Positions 23,865 to 36,478 are shown, numbered from the stretch's first letter. The stretch: DNA of 64,000 bases from Sorghum bicolor (GCF_000003195.3 NC_012871.2:55047802-55111801); one strand, 5' to 3'. The notes: generated by a model not told the origin, from the letters alone. Numbers and translations: made by a program.

Positions 23865-24455
23865 GACTTTGTAAAAATTTCTTCGTTTATTCATCATCTT
23901 GGAAGAATAAATGAAAGTTCAAATTATATGGCCTTTTTTCTTATCAGAGAGACTCGGACCTGCCTAGCAGAGTCCGAGCCTCCCTCGAGGGCTATATGGG
24001 GGGAACCCCCTGTGTCGACCCCAAAATCCTTTTTCCTTTTTTTGCGCAAGTTAAAAGAACCCCGACCCAAGGTCTTCTTCCTCTCTCCTAAAAAGACTTA
24101 AGAAACCGAAAACTCATCCCCTAAATCCTAAGGCATGAGCCCGAGGAAAAATCTGCGCTCACGAGCAAAGACCGCCTCCACTCACCCTAGATTCGGGGAA
24201 CGGATTCGGATTTCTAAAAGCCACTAAGGGAAAAGGAAAAAGGCTTAGGCTCGGAGACTCTGGCTAGCGGAAAACTCTAAGTAGCTCACCCGACCTCGCG
24301 CTGCCGAGGTCGGATCAGCATAGGGAAAAAGAAAATAACACACTTAGGAAAAAAGCCTAAAAAAGAGTAGTTATACAAACATCCACGTTCGACATTAACA
24401 TTGTATATAATACAAAGCCCACTAGCCTTAAAACCCACACAAAGAAAAAAGAAAT
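23865..24455. other. Convergent spacer between B pol and its antisense gene
   Basis: About 590 bp without a coding frame. The sense pol frame ends at 23864 and the antisense gene ends at 24456, so this would be the shared 3' untranslated space of two opposing transcripts. Confidence 0.6.
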
Positions 24456-27400
24456 CTAAGGGTCCTGATGCCCTGTCTGCCCAGGTCCTTGAGCCCGAAG
24501 GGGGGGAAGCTCCACCTCGTCGTCGAAGAAGGCGGCCAGGGCATCTCCGGGGGCAGCCGCGGCGTCTTCAAGCCTCTGCACCTCCTCCTGGGCCTCCGTC
24601 TCATCATCCGGGAGAACGTAGCCCTCACAGACCGTCGGCAAGTCAATGTCGGCATAGTGAGAGCTCACCACCGCCAGGGCTTTCTTCACCCCGGCGTGGA
24701 GCGCCTCCTTCATCCTCTCCCCGGCACGGGAGTAAAGGGCTTTGACCTGACTCCGTAGCGACGACCCCGACGCTGACACCCCGAGCCCCTCACACGCCGA
24801 GGTAACCACGGCTTCAAGAGCCGAACGGTCCGAAGCCTCGGCGTCAAGGGACTTCTGCAGGGCCTCAGCAGTAGAGGTTGCCTCGACCACCTTCCTCTCC
24901 AACTCTGTTGAAAAGCATAACAAGAAACAAAAAGTCAGGAAGACTAACTCAAAGTACAAAGGGGGCCAAAGTGGAAGGCGCAAGTCTTACCCTCAGCTCG
25001 CTTCTCATGCTCCGCCGAGCTCCGGTGCCAGCGGGCCACCTGACTCTGGGCGGCAGCGAGGTCGGCCTGAGTTTGGTTCAGGGCAAGGTTTTTTTCGGCG
25101 AGCAAAGCCTCAAGCCGAGCCACCTCGCCCTTATACCTATCAGCCGCCGCCTTCTGCACCTCGGATTCCTGGGCAAGGACCCCAATCCTCTCCTCCAGGG
25201 GGGCGACCCTGTCCCGGGCCTCCCGAGCCTCGGTGGTCAGTGCCGAGCATTTCTGCCGAAGCTCGACAGAAATCTCACACTCCTTCGCGAGCTCCCCCTC
25301 AGCCGCCTCCCTGGCGGCCCTCTCGCTCTCATAAGTCGCCCAGGCATCCCTTTCCCGGCGGAGAAAAACGGACTTCTCCAGGGATGTGGCCTTGAGCGCC
25401 TGTAGAGTCAGAAGTCGTGCAGGGAGTCAGTATCCCAAAACAGAACAAAAAATACTTCGACGTGGGAGGAAGCCTTACCTGGGCCAAATTGAACACATCT
25501 CGGCTCACGAGCTGAGAAGCTCGGTTGATGGCCTCGATGCTGGCACGCCCGCATGCATCTAGACCCTGCCAGAGATAATTCTCCGACGGGTCGTCCAGAA
25601 CGAACCTGGCCCCTCCCTCTGCACTGTCGAGGTTGGGCCAGAATACGGGGCTCTTACCCCATCGAGCATCGCCCTCCCCTCCCGCCATGGGTGCCTCAGG
25701 CGCCGCACTGGACGCCACGATGGCTCGGCCTTCCTCAGCATGCGCAGGTCGGACCGCACCTCCCAAATCAGCGTCCTCCGGAGCAGGCGCAGCCCCGGAG
25801 GCAAGGGCCATCTCCTCCGGTCCTTGGGGCTTCGGCGCCCCCGTGTCCTGCCCCTGGTGGCGCTCTCCCACCTCGCAGCTCGGAGGTGGCGGCGACACGG
25901 TCCTAGCTGACCCGGGAGTCGACTGAGCCCCCCTCTTCACAGCCTTCCGGGGGGCCAGCGCCACCGAAGGCGCCTTTTGCTTACGGCTGGGGGAGCAACA
26001 CCAAATATAAAGAAAGAGAAAAACAAAAAATTAGTGAAAGGATCGGAAATCCTATACATACCTCGCTCGGGGAGCAGCCTTTTTCTGGGAGCTCGGAGCT
26101 CCTTGGGGGCCTCCCGAATCGCCAGGGGCCGATGGGTGAACCCCCGTCTCGTCAGCTAACGGCGCGGGGGCCACGACGGTGGTCTCGATCTGCGCCGCCT
26201 CTACCAAGTCGCCGGTTCCCGCCCCAGGCGCTGGGCGAGGTTCGGCAGCAACCTCTGGCACCACCGGTTGGAGGGGCGCCTCGGATCCACCCTCAGACGC
26301 CCTCTCTCCCTCCTGGGGACCCTCGGGGGCTGAACCCTCCCGAGGCACGCTGTCCTCGTCATCCACGATGACGTGGGGGACGGTCTGTCCTACCTCCGGC
26401 GCCTGGGTCCCCTCAGGGGCCTCCGACCCCACCTAGGCCTTAGACCCCTCTGGGATCTCAGTTCCTCCGCTTGTAGGAGGGACTATGTCATCCTCCTCCA
26501 TTAGCTCGTCAAGCCAGTCGGCGTTACCGCCCCCCTCCCTCTATCTCCGAGACCGAGGTCTCGGGAGAGGGAGGCAGGGCGACCCCCGCCTTCTCGGCTT
26601 CTCAGTGATTCATGGCGGAGATCTCCCGCCGTTGCGCTTTTCGCGCTGCCTTGGCCTTCTTGTCCTCCTTGGCCTTCTTTTGTTCCTCATTCGGGGCCCG
26701 ATTCTTGGCCCGGATCTCCTTGTCCTCTGGGACAGGGGGCAGGGAATCCCTGACGGCCCCCATCCCCTGCGAAGCAAGCAGATAAACGGGGAGTCAGGAA
26801 AAAGGAAAGACAAGTACAAGAAATCGAAACAAAAGACACTCTCTTACCAGGGAAATGTAGCCCTTTTCAGGGCGCATCGGCACCACCCGGGAGTTCTTCA
26901 ACTCCGAGTGCGTGGTCTTCTCGGCCCGGGCGGTGATATCCGACGCCGATACCGGCTCAGCTAGCATCCTCGTCCCAGCCCAGGGGACGTCCCGAGTCAT
27001 CTCGAACATGAGCACCCGACACTGCGCCAGCGGAAGCAGGCTCCTCTTGTGGAACGCTATTGCCACCGTGGCCGCAGTAACCCGAGCATCCCGCAGCTTC
27101 TGAAGCCCCGCAAGAAGCGGGGCGAGCTTCTTCTGCTCCTCGGACGGAGCGCCCCACGCCCACTTCTGGGGGGGCTCCGTCACCATCTTCCCGGTATACT
27201 TCGGCAGCAGACCGCCGTCGTTCCGGAGGTAGAACCACCCGTTCTGCCACCCCCGGTTTGACGAGGTCATCGAGCTCCAGATGTATAACCCGGCCCGTTG
27301 CTGACGAAGCTGCAGCTTGCAGCCGCCAACTCGCAGGGGGAAATTTTCCTTCCCCACGTAACGGGCCGACATCTCCGCCTTGAAGAGGTGAAGCCAGAGG

Positions 27401-27738
27401 TTCCAGTTGACAGGAACCCCCAGGAACCCCTCACAAACCGTGGCGAAGACGGCGGCCTGCATCACCGAGTTGGGGTTCAGGTTGTGCAGCTCCACCTCAT
27501 AGTAGTGGAGGATCGCCCTGATCAGACGACCGGCCGGAATCCTGAATCCCCGGTCCAAGAACGACAGGAAGCAAACCACATAGCCCGGTGGCGGGTTTGG
27601 CTCCCTGTCGTTCGCCGAAGGAACGATCCACTCCGGGAACTCGACATCCTTGAGAGGACGGAGAAGCCCGGCCTTCACACGCGCCTCCAGCGCGGATTTG
27701 GTCACATTACAGGGTGGCCATGCCTCAACTCCGGCCAT
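24456..27738 (-). pseudogene. Element B antisense gene: five exons, PF04195-like N part, coiled-coil C part
   Basis: Proposed exons on the minus strand: 27738-26848, 26766-26062, 25986-25479, 25399-24991, 24904-24456, all with GT/AG introns. Exon 1 is open for 297 codons from MAGVEAW and holds a region (FLSFLDRGFRIPAGRL, LHNLNPNSVMQAAVF) that resembles PF04195, 'putative gypsy type transposon'. Exon 2 is acidic and proline-rich with a lysine/glutamate helix. Exons 4 and 5 are helix-forming and rich in Glu, Ala and Lys, probably coiled coil. Exons 3 to 5 join in frame (phases 0 and 1). Exon 2 has stops (NH-stop-EAEKAG; another before VGSEAPEG) and a frameshift, so this copy is not functional. 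The function of the family is unknown. Exon positions agree with A's copy. Confidence 0.7.
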
Positions 27739-27864
27739 GGCTTCGGGTGGAAAAGGAGCGTCTGCGCGGCGGAAGTGGAGAAGACGGCGGCAGAAGGAAA
27801 GGCAGGAGGCAAGGACTTTTTTTGCGCAGGGGCGAGAGGAGAGAAACCATGCCCCCAGCGGCCG

Positions 27865-27872
27865 CTTTTATA
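27865..27872 (-). promoter_or_regulatory. TATA box of B's antisense gene
   Basis: On the minus strand TTCTATAAAAGCGGCCGC lies about 130 bp before the ATG at 27738. A has TTCTATAAAAGCAGCCGC at the matching place, so the promoter is conserved between copies. Confidence 0.6.
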
Positions 27873-29066
27873 GAAGGACCACGCCGCCCGCGCAGAAGGC
27901 CAGGCGGGAAGGAGAACAACCGTCGCCCACTCCCCACCAGTTGAAAAACTCGAAGCGCCAACTCCCTCCGATTCTCACGCCCACCGCACGCGCGCATTTA
28001 TTTCGCAGGCGAAACGTCCCATCCAGCCAGGGCGAGACGGCACGGCCGTTTCGAGTCCCCACGCACCACGCCTCAAAAGAAGCGCCCTGAAAAGATATGT
28101 CAGGGCGGTTCCTTCCAGGGGACGCGGAGCTCGACCCCCCCCGCTGACCAAGCGTCGCAAGAAGGTCTCTGCCGGGCGCGACTTTCCGTCTCGTCCGACC
28201 CCATCAAGACCCCGAGCAAAGTTGCAAGGCGGTTTCCCATCGGGCGCCGATTCCGTCTCGCCCGACCCAAACACTACAGAACAAGTCTGAAAAAAGCCTT
28301 TCGAGGCCCAAAATCCCCAGGCCATGGCCACCTACGTTCCAAAGGTTGCGAGACTAACCTACGACACAGGTTCGAACAGTCGCCTCAGGATAACCGAGCG
28401 AGGGATGACTGAGGATGAGCACCATAGAGGCCATGGTCCGACCCCACTAGAGGATCGGCGCATCTTTTGCCAGTCGTGTCCGAGACCCATACGGGTGTCG
28501 CGTGAGTGGGATCCCATCGAGGGAGGCATCGAGCCATCAGAACCTAGCGAACGGTTCCGACATCCACCGTGACTGCCCTCGGGTATTTTGAGATGTGCCC
28601 ATAGGGCCACTAGCCGACCCCTATCGAATGGGACTCGGACATCCGCTTGGATCTACCCGCCTGCAGCTCCCGGGAAGCATCATCACTCGCCCATCGAGGG
28701 TAGTACGGCACGACCCACCCCTCCTCCGAGCGAAAGGAAGAATGAGGGGCGTAATTACAAGACGAGAAAGAACCTGATCGACCCTTGCGGGGAAAGGGCT
28801 CGGGGGCTTCCTCGCACCATGGGAACAGGCACTACGTGTAAAGAACACGCAACCTATCCCTCAAAATACTCCAGGCTATAGCTGTTAGGGGTAAAAGCCT
28901 TTGAAGGAATAACACCATTCCTCCAAAAGGCTTGGGGGCTACACCCGGCGGGAGCGCTCGCGCGCACCCTCTGGAAAAAAGTAAAAAAGCTCTCAGTCAA
29001 CATCAGTCCCTTGGAAAAAGAACCTCTAAAGAGGTGACCTCACCCCTTCAAAGGCTCGGGGGCTAC
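27873..29066. other. B 3' non-coding region
   Basis: Upstream DNA of the antisense gene and 3' leader of the sense transcript. It is GC-rich, with no frame resembling a family. It ends in the purine tract GGCTCGGGGGCTAC before the 3' LTR. Confidence 0.6.
29053..29066 (+). promoter_or_regulatory. Polypurine tract of element B
   Basis: AGGCTCGGGGGCTAC directly precedes the 3' LTR (TGTTGGG at 29067). A has the equivalent GAGGGCTAC on the minus strand at 30948-30960. Confidence 0.65.
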
Positions 29067-30147
29067 TGTTGGGTACCATAAAAAGGGATACCCGGATCAA
29101 AGCAATAAAAAACGCAAAAAGCAAAGCGTACTAAATCACAAGGGCACGGCCCCCAGCTCGCCCGACCCCTCAAGGCCTCGGACACAAGTTCCGACTCGCC
29201 CGACCCCTCAGGGTCTCGGACGCAAGTTCCGACTCGCCCGACCCCTCAGGGTCTCGGACGCAAGTTCCGACTCGCCCGACCCCGCAGGGTCTCGGACGCA
29301 AGTTCTGACTCGCCCGACCCCACACGGTCTCGGGAGCAAGTTCCCCCTCGCCCGATCCCTTCTGGGCTCGGGCGCTGGACCCCGCTCCACCAGGTCAACA
29401 AGACTTCCACCGTACGGCACCCGTACCCACGAAGTGACAAGCGCGAAGACTCCCACACCGCAGCAGGGCAGGGTGCCGACTGTTCCAACCACCCTGGTCA
29501 CTGTGGCCTTACCTCTTTCACTATGCATCCATACCTCTTTCACTGTGGCGTACTGCCTCGCAGTAGAAAGGGAATGGGGGAGGTTAACCAGCACCACTAT
29601 TTGAGGTCTTCTCCCACTATTGACGGGACGTTCAGCAGTGCCGGCGACCCGACCCCCATAACCTCTACAGGGCTCGGTAACCCCCTACAGGAGCAGTCAT
29701 GCTGTCGACCATCCCTCAAGGACGAGATGGACCAACTTCAACAGGGTCGGGACTGTGGCTTCACCATTCAACAGAAGAAATCTACTCATGTAAATACCTG
29801 TCTTCCCTTGAGGCTATAAAAGGGGAGCCAGGGCTCACAACTAAGGACAAGTTCAGAAGGTTCACACACACGACCACCACACTCCTTCACAGAGCAGCGA
29901 TCAGCACTCTATCCATCACTAAGCCGAGACCTGGGACTTAGCCCTCTCTCGCAACCTGCTTGTACCCCCTACTACAAGCACCTTTGGGTGCAAGGCTATA
30001 CAGAACCCTCGATCACACTGGACGTAGGGCATTCTTGGCCCGAACCAGTATAAATCCCCTGTGTCTCACTTGCATCACCATCCAAGCTCGGGTAATCACG
30101 CAGACTTATACTCGTTAGTGCCTAGACCACGAGTCTAGACGCCGACA
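29067..30147 (+). repeat. Element B 3' LTR, 1081 bp
   Basis: Matches 16369-17411 with about 16 substitutions plus one extra 38-bp unit. The TATA box is at 29815-29822. It is followed by the GTAGG duplication. Confidence 0.92.
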
Positions 30148-30152
30148 GTAGG

Positions 30153-30947
30153 GGTGTACAAGCAGGTTGCGAGTGAGGGCTAAGTCCCAAGTATCGGCTT
30201 TGTGAGATGGACAGAGCGCTACTTGCTACTCTATGTGAGAACTCGCTTGGAGTTGTGGTGTGCTGATTGCCTAGGTTGTGTGGATTGTGTCGTGTGTTGG
30301 ATGTGAGCCCTGGCTCCCCTTTTATAGTCTCAAGGGGACACAGGGTTTTACATGTGTGACTGATGATCTTCCTCTGGTGAGTGGTGAAGCTACAGTTCCG
30401 ACCCTGTAGAGGCTTGTCAATTTCTTCCTTTTGGTATGGTTGACAATATGGTTGCTCCTGTGGAGGGTCGCCGAGCCCTGTTGAAGTCGTGGGGGTCGGA
30501 TCGGTGATACTGCAGCTTGTCCCGTAACAGTGGGAGAAGACAGCTAATAGTGACACTGGTTAATCTCCCCCATTCCTCTTTTACTGTGAGGCGGTATACC
30601 ACAATGAAAGAGATAAGGTGGCATAGTAAAAGAGGTAAGGCTACAGTGGCTGGGGTGGTTGGAATAGTCGCCACCACGCCCTGCCATGGTATGGGGGTTA
30701 CTGCGTCCGTCACATCGTGGGTACGGGCGCTGCACGTGGGAAGCCTTGTTCTGAGAAGGGGGCTCGGGCAAGGCGGCGTTGGCGCTCGACCCTCAGAGGG
30801 GTCGGGCGAGGCGGAACTTGCGCCCGAGGCCAAGGGGTCGGGCGAGCCGGGGCTTGCGCCCGAGCCCTGGTAATCGTGGCTGGTTTGCTTTGTCTTTTGC
30901 GATCTTTATTATTTTGATTTGGGTATCTCTTTTTATGGTACCCAACA
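30153..30947 (-). repeat. Element A left (3') LTR, inner part
   Basis: Continues 16189-16368 after B. It ends GGTACCCAACA, the complement of the TGTTGGGTACC start. About two copies of the 38-bp repeat (minus orientation) lie at 30780-30870. Net LTR length is about 975 bp. Confidence 0.9.
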
Positions 30948-31878
30948 GTAGCCCTCGAGCCTTTGAAGGGGTGAAGGCACCCTTTCAAAGGTTCTCTTTT
31001 AAGGGACCATTTTTGTTGACTCGGAGCTTTTTACTTTCTCCGAAGGGTGCGCGCGAGCGCACCCGCCGGGTGTAGCCTCCGAGCCTTTTAGAGGAATGGT
31101 TTCATTCCTTCAAAGGCTTTTACCCCTGAGTATTGTAATCGGGAGTATTCGAGGGATAGGTTGCATGTTCTTTACACGTAGTGCCTGTTCCCGTAATGCG
31201 AGGAAGCCCCAGAGCCCTTTCCCCGCAAGGGTCGATTAGGTTCTTTCTCGTCTTGTAGTTACGTCCCTCATTCATCCTTTCGCTCGGAGAAGGGGTGGGT
31301 AGTGCCGCACTACCCTCGATGGGCGAGTGTCGACGTTTCCCGAGAGCTACAAGCGGGTAAATCCAAGTGGATGTCCGAGTCCCATTCGATAGGGGTCGGC
31401 TAGTGGCCTTATGGGCATATCTCAAAATACCCGAGGGCAGTCACGGTGGATGTCAGAATCGTTCGCTAGGTTCCGAGGGCTCGGTGCCTCCCTCGATGGG
31501 ATCCCACTCGCGTGACACCCGCATGGGTCTCGGATACAATTGGCAAAGATGCGCCGACCCTCTGAGGGGCTCGGACCATGGCCTCTATTGTGCTCATCTT
31601 CAGTCATCCCTTGCTCGGTCATCCTGAGGCGACTGTTCGAACGTTGGTGGCCATGGCCTGGGGATTTTTACCTTGAAAGGTTTCAGATTTGTTTATAATA
31701 TCGGGGTCGGGCGAGACGGAATCTGCGCCCGACGGAAATCACCTCGCAATTTTGCTCGGGGTCAGTAGGGGGTCAGGCAAGATGGAGTCTGCGCCCGACG
31801 GAGACCGCCCTGCGACCCTGCTCGGGGTCAGCCGGGGGTCGAGCGCCGCTTGTCCGGGAAGAAACCGCCCTGACATAT
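30948..31878. other. Element A 3' non-coding region (left of E)
   Basis: Matches, in reverse, B's 28100-29066. It contains A's purine tract and the far-upstream part of the antisense gene. E is inserted at 31878, in a site (CTGACATATCTTTTCAG) still intact in B at about 28090. Confidence 0.75.
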
Positions 31879-32571
31879 TGTTGATGCAAAATTGATCTGC
31901 AAACACAAAGGGCTAATACCCGATTCAAACGTCAAGGCGTGCCAGCCGATTTAACCTTACTATCGGCAAAGGTGATAACTCGAATACTTTAGTCCTGACA
32001 ACAGCGATGCGCCCGGATGTCACGGCTAAGAGGTACTCACGCGGAACTCGAGAACACGCCGAGCTTAAGTCGACGAATTCTTAAGAACTCGTAATAAGAT
32101 GAAAAAAAAAAGGGTGACGAAGTCGTCGAAAAGTAGATGCTGGAATATGAGTAAAAACGTATGTTTGATTGATTTCTTGATATCTGATTACAAGGTCTTA
32201 GGGCTTATATTTATACCCTGCTCAAAGAGCTACGACCAGACACGATTAGAATTCGAATTCCAAATTACACGGAACCCGTATATAAAACGATACGAATAAC
32301 ATAAGGAAATAATAAAACCACCCTTCGTGACAAATCGAAACTCCTCCACATGACAACTGGCAACTTCCGGACTCCTCCTTCGCGTCATCGGCAATCCCCT
32401 TGCCATAGTCATCGGCAGACCCTTTTACTCGGTCATCGGTACCATGTTACTGTCTGAGGACTTAGTCACATTCAACTCTTCCCTCATCGGCAACCATCCT
32501 TACCAGCAACCCATATCATACTGCCACCCTGTCTTGCCATCCTGGACACGTGCCCAAAAATGGTGTCAACA
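31879..32571 (-). repeat. Element E 3' LTR (left), 693 bp
   Basis: TGTTGATGC...GTCAACA. It differs from the right LTR at about two places (AAGATGAAA versus AAGAAGAAA; GGACACGTG versus GGACATGTG). A minus-strand TATAAATA lies at 32208-32215. Confidence 0.95.
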
Positions 32572-33053
32572 CATGCCCCCCAGTTTCGGAGTATAAAATT
32601 ATTAATGCTCCGAAATTCTCTGCAGTAATGATGTCTTTTCCGCAATTAATGCTCCTAATCTGGTAACCGACAACCTCAATCTGGGCAACTCTGATCCTAA
32701 TCCTCCGCAGATCCCTCGAAATCCACAACTTCCCAAACGGGCATCCCTATTAGTCGTACATCGGCAACAATACCGTTACAAAGATCTGCCGATGCTCCGC
32801 CCAGGATGTCCGCAAAAACGGTTACTTCCCCTCTATCCGCCCATCGGCAGGACGACCGTTATAGAATATCACCGATGGACCGACCAAGAGATCGCGCACA
32901 GTAAAATATCTTTAGATAATGACCACTTCCTGTCAAATCACCTGCACAATCCCTGGATTATCGTGCGAACAGTTACCATATCCACTTGAGTGCCCTCGGG
33001 TTTCTCGGATGTGGCAAAGAAATAAGTCAGATTTGCCCTTGCCCATCTTGTCC
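32572..33053. other. Element E 3' leader and antisense upstream region
   Basis: The minus-strand purine tract (complement of CCCCCCAG at 32576-32583) adjoins the LTR. A hairpin, TTTCGGAG (32584-32591) with CTCCGAAA (32608-32615), follows at once. The rest has no frame of note and includes several TCGGCA/TGCCGA motifs. Confidence 0.6.
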
Positions 33054-33061
33054 TATAAATA
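33054..33061 (+). promoter_or_regulatory. TATA box of E's antisense gene
   Basis: CCTATAAATAGTTCC lies 150 bp before the ATG at 33211, the spacing expected for a plant promoter plus a short leader. No other strong TATA is seen between the LTR and the gene. Confidence 0.55.
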
Positions 33062-33210
33062 GTTCCTTCTTGGGTACTCCTCCCCCATTACATCATCCTG
33101 CCATCCAACTTCACTTTTCCAGCGGCGGCGCCATTCTCAATCCCCAATATCTCCGACAAGCATTCTCCTTCATCAACTCCGGCGTCTTCCAGCGTCCCCC
33201 TCACGACAAG

Positions 33211-36200
33211 ATGGCCGTTGGCTTCATCGTCCCTGAGGTCAGACTTTCATCTCATCCGCTGTACCTTTTTCCTGCATTCCTGTTCATCTGCGATTTACCT
33301 TACCGAATATTTTCCTTCTCCCTTTTCTTTGTATCTTTATTCCCCAAAACACCAGGAGTTATCCAACAAAATTGTCATTCCTACCGATCAACCACATCTT
33401 CAATGTCTCGGCCCCCTAGGGGATCCAGATCCAACCGACCTTATCAACGCAGAAACCAACAGGATTCCCTTTAGAGCCGAAAACTTTGCTCTAGATCTAT
33501 GGAAAGACACCTTTCGCTCTTGGCCTAGCCCTACTGTAGGGTGGAAAGACTGGTTCTTGAGGGTCAGCAACTCTTATGAAGTTCAATGGGGTGAGAGGAA
33601 ATTAGCTCAATGCATTAGGCTATCCATTGCCGATATGCACAAGAACGAGTCATTGCTGATAGCCGCATCTTACTTTTGGTCAGATACCCTCAACGCTTTT
33701 GTTTTTGGCCACGGCCCTGCTTCTCCTACCCTTGCCGATGTAGCCATGCTCACTGGGTTGGACATATCTTCTGCCGATAGCACCCACTTTTTTGATACCG
33801 CCCCCAGCGCCAAAGTGGAGACTCGCGCTATCGGCGGCTGGTCAGGGTACATCCAGAAGTACCGTGGGAGAGGGCCTGTCACCATAAAGGAACAAACCAC
33901 TTTCCTGAACATGTGGCTAGACAAATTTGTATTCTGTGGTCGATCGGCAGGACCGACTTCTGTCTACCTATCGGCAGCAGAAAGACTGGCTAGCGGTGGT
34001 CAATTTCCTCTCGGCCGCTATCTGCTCGGCGCTGTTTATCACCTCCTTCATCAGGTAGTCCAGAAACTCCTGCTCGGCCAACCTATCGGCAACTTGGGAG
34101 GTCCTTGGTGGTTTATTAATATGTGGCTCAACCTGCACCTGCATAAGCGCCTTGACCTCAACTTATTCTCTCAGCACTTCCCAAGAGATATAGCCGAGAA
34201 CCATGTGTTGGGCGAAGAGGAATCGGCAACACGTGCCCCCCTGAACTTTGGCGAAGCTGTTATAGTTTTACCCGGTTCAGGGAACACTCCGGATCAGATC
34301 GGCCGATTCTTCGAAACACTGTATGAGGGTCTGGCCAGAGATGAACGACCATGGCTGGCTTATGACGACCCAGACAGCATGCTCCCTCTGACCTTCAATC
34401 CGTTCGACGACGCTCTTGACAGGGACAATGAGGTGATGATGGCAATCGTGACTCCCAGAGCCATACCAGTGAACTTCTTCGGCAGCACGAAAACCTCTCC
34501 CCAAACCTATGAATTTTATAATCCATCGGCACTAGCTCGCCAGCTGGCTTTCGGCCAATTGCCGATCGCACTTCCTTATGCCGATGTAATCAAGCCCAGA
34601 GAACCCATCGCTAACCTCCTCGAGTGGACTCGAGTAGCCCAGTTACCACCAAATGCCGATACAGATGTAGATCTGTCAGAATGGGTTCCAGCTGCCTTTA
34701 TCACTCAAGCATACAAGCTATGGTGGGCAGAATGGAAGGAGAATCTATTTTGCAGATCGGCTCTCTCATACCGCGGCATGATCGACCCCGAATACGAAGT
34801 CCCTGACGACACTGTAAGTGTCTTACACCGATGTCTCATTTTCCAATACTATTCCCATCGATAATTTACCCCTGTATTCTTTTTGCAGATTGACAACACC
34901 CCCCCATCGGTTAGCAGGAGTGGCAAGCCGATCGACTTATTTCCACCAGGCCCGATCTCCTCAATCGGCCACAATGCTCCCACTCTGGCTTCCATTGTGC
35001 ACCGGGGTGCGCGTCTCAAGAAAGTTACCACCAGGAAAACTCAGACATCACCAACGGTAACTGCTTCCACTCTGGCGCAAGCTTTCAAGGCAATCTATTA
35101 AAACCCCTTTTTATTTATACTGACTATCTTTATATCGGTTATCTGTGCTCATAAACTCTTTATCGTTGTTGCAGCAAACTGGTGCATCGGCAAAAGCCAA
35201 ACGTCAAGGTGCCGATCTCCCCCAGTCTAGCCAGCCAAAGAGGAAAGGCGTCCAAGGTGTTAAGACTGGAACAAAGCGTCAGAAAGTGGCAACTCCTCCC
35301 CCTCCTCCGGTGTTTCCAATCCCGGTGGAATCTTCTCCTTCTCCTCCAGGAGTCCAAGCACAGCAAGGAACATCTCCTCAATCAATACAGGAAGCACTAC
35401 AGACTGAAGAACCTCAGCAAGAAGTACCTCAAACGACGGGCGCATTATCCGACGTAGGCGAACAAACAACTGGCCCGGCAGGTCCAGTTATGTCATCGGC
35501 GGTTTCCTCAATTCAAACAACTGTTGTTCCTCTTCCGGGTAACATATCCCAACAATACTCCTACCGATAAACTTATTTTCATTTCTTCTTATAATCCTTC
35601 CTGTCTTCTTTCAGGCGATATCATTCTATCGGCAACATCTGCCGATCAACCTGCAGCTCCATCGGCCTCTCTGAGTCAAAGGCAGGAAATTGCCCTGAAG
35701 CAAGTAAGTCATCCACTTTTCCATCGGTATCATCTGCCGACGTTTTGACCATAAAATTGACCTATTTCATTTTCATTTTCAGGAACAAGATTCTCCCGAC
35801 AGCTTATTTTCCTTCGCTATCGATATCTTTGAAGAAGAAGGCGAGGAAGCAAGCTCTTCTCGGGCAGTTGGAATTGTATCGGCAGAAACCAGAGCTAGGC
35901 TGGAGGAGCTATCGGCCATACTTCATCAAGACACAACTCAACTGGTCGACGATTCTGACCCAGCCAAGGCCCTGTTCAAGACTATTAGAGGCCAAATTCC
36001 TGCCGATGCCGAAGAAGCACTCTTCCACGCTGCACATCTAGAAAGCCGTCAGCTACAGTACCAGAGAGCTACCCGACGCCTTGCCGACAGAGCTGCTCAA
36101 ATCCAGCTCTCTGAGGAGATGATGAAGGAAAAACTCTTAGCCGATGAGAAACATAAGAACATCGGCATCTTAAAGTCCTCAGGTGATGCACTGAAGCAGA

Positions 36201-36478
36201 AAATGTCCGATTTATCGGCAAAAAGAGAAGCTCTGCTGGCTGAACTCAAGCAAGTAGAAGACGCCCTGTCCCAAGCCCAACAAGAAGATAGTCAACTGCC
36301 GGAGACCATCAAGCATCTTGAACAGGAACGAAACATCCATGGTCGTAAAGCGCTGCAACTGAAGAGGAAATTGAAGCCGATTGAAGGTTCTGCCGATGAC
36401 GATATCAAAGAGATAGAGACAGCCAACCAGATTCGGCTGCGCGCCATATCTGCAATCCAGGCACTGCTGAACACCTGA
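33211..36478 (+). CDS. Element E antisense gene: six-exon plant-mobile-domain-like protein with coiled-coil tail
   Basis: Proposed exons: 33211-33237, 33356-34813, 34889-35056, 35175-35538, 35615-35703, 35783-36478, all with GT/AG introns. Phases fit (0,0,0,1,0) and the joined frame is 2802 nt, about 933 residues, without a stop. Exon 2 (486 codons) resembles the plant mobile domain (PF10536): WKDTFRSWPSPTVGW, ADVAMLTGLDIS, FLNMWLDKFVF and GPWWFINMWLN. Exons 3-4 are basic then Pro/Ser-rich (KAKRQG, KRKGVQG), possibly nuclear localising. Exon 6 is a long charged helix (KMSDLSAKREALLAELKQVE), probably coiled coil. The gene lies antisense between integrase and 3' LTR, with its own TATA. Splice sites are read from sequence only; an unspliced exon 3 would end at a TAA at about 35099. 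Function unknown. Confidence 0.75.

Larger units (their letters stand above)
16369..30147 (+). mobile_element. Gypsy (Tat-type) element B, 13.8 kb, nested in A's LTR
   Basis: LTRs lie at 16369-17411 and 29067-30147, starting TGTTGGGTACC and ending GACGCCGACA. The 5-bp duplication GTAGG is at 16364-16368 and 30148-30152. B belongs to A's family (same LTR, gag, pol and antisense gene) but lies in the opposite orientation. About 16 substitutions between its LTRs suggest a younger insertion than A, as the nesting demands. The target lies in a small palindromic part of A's LTR (CTTGTA...TACAAG). Confidence 0.95.
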
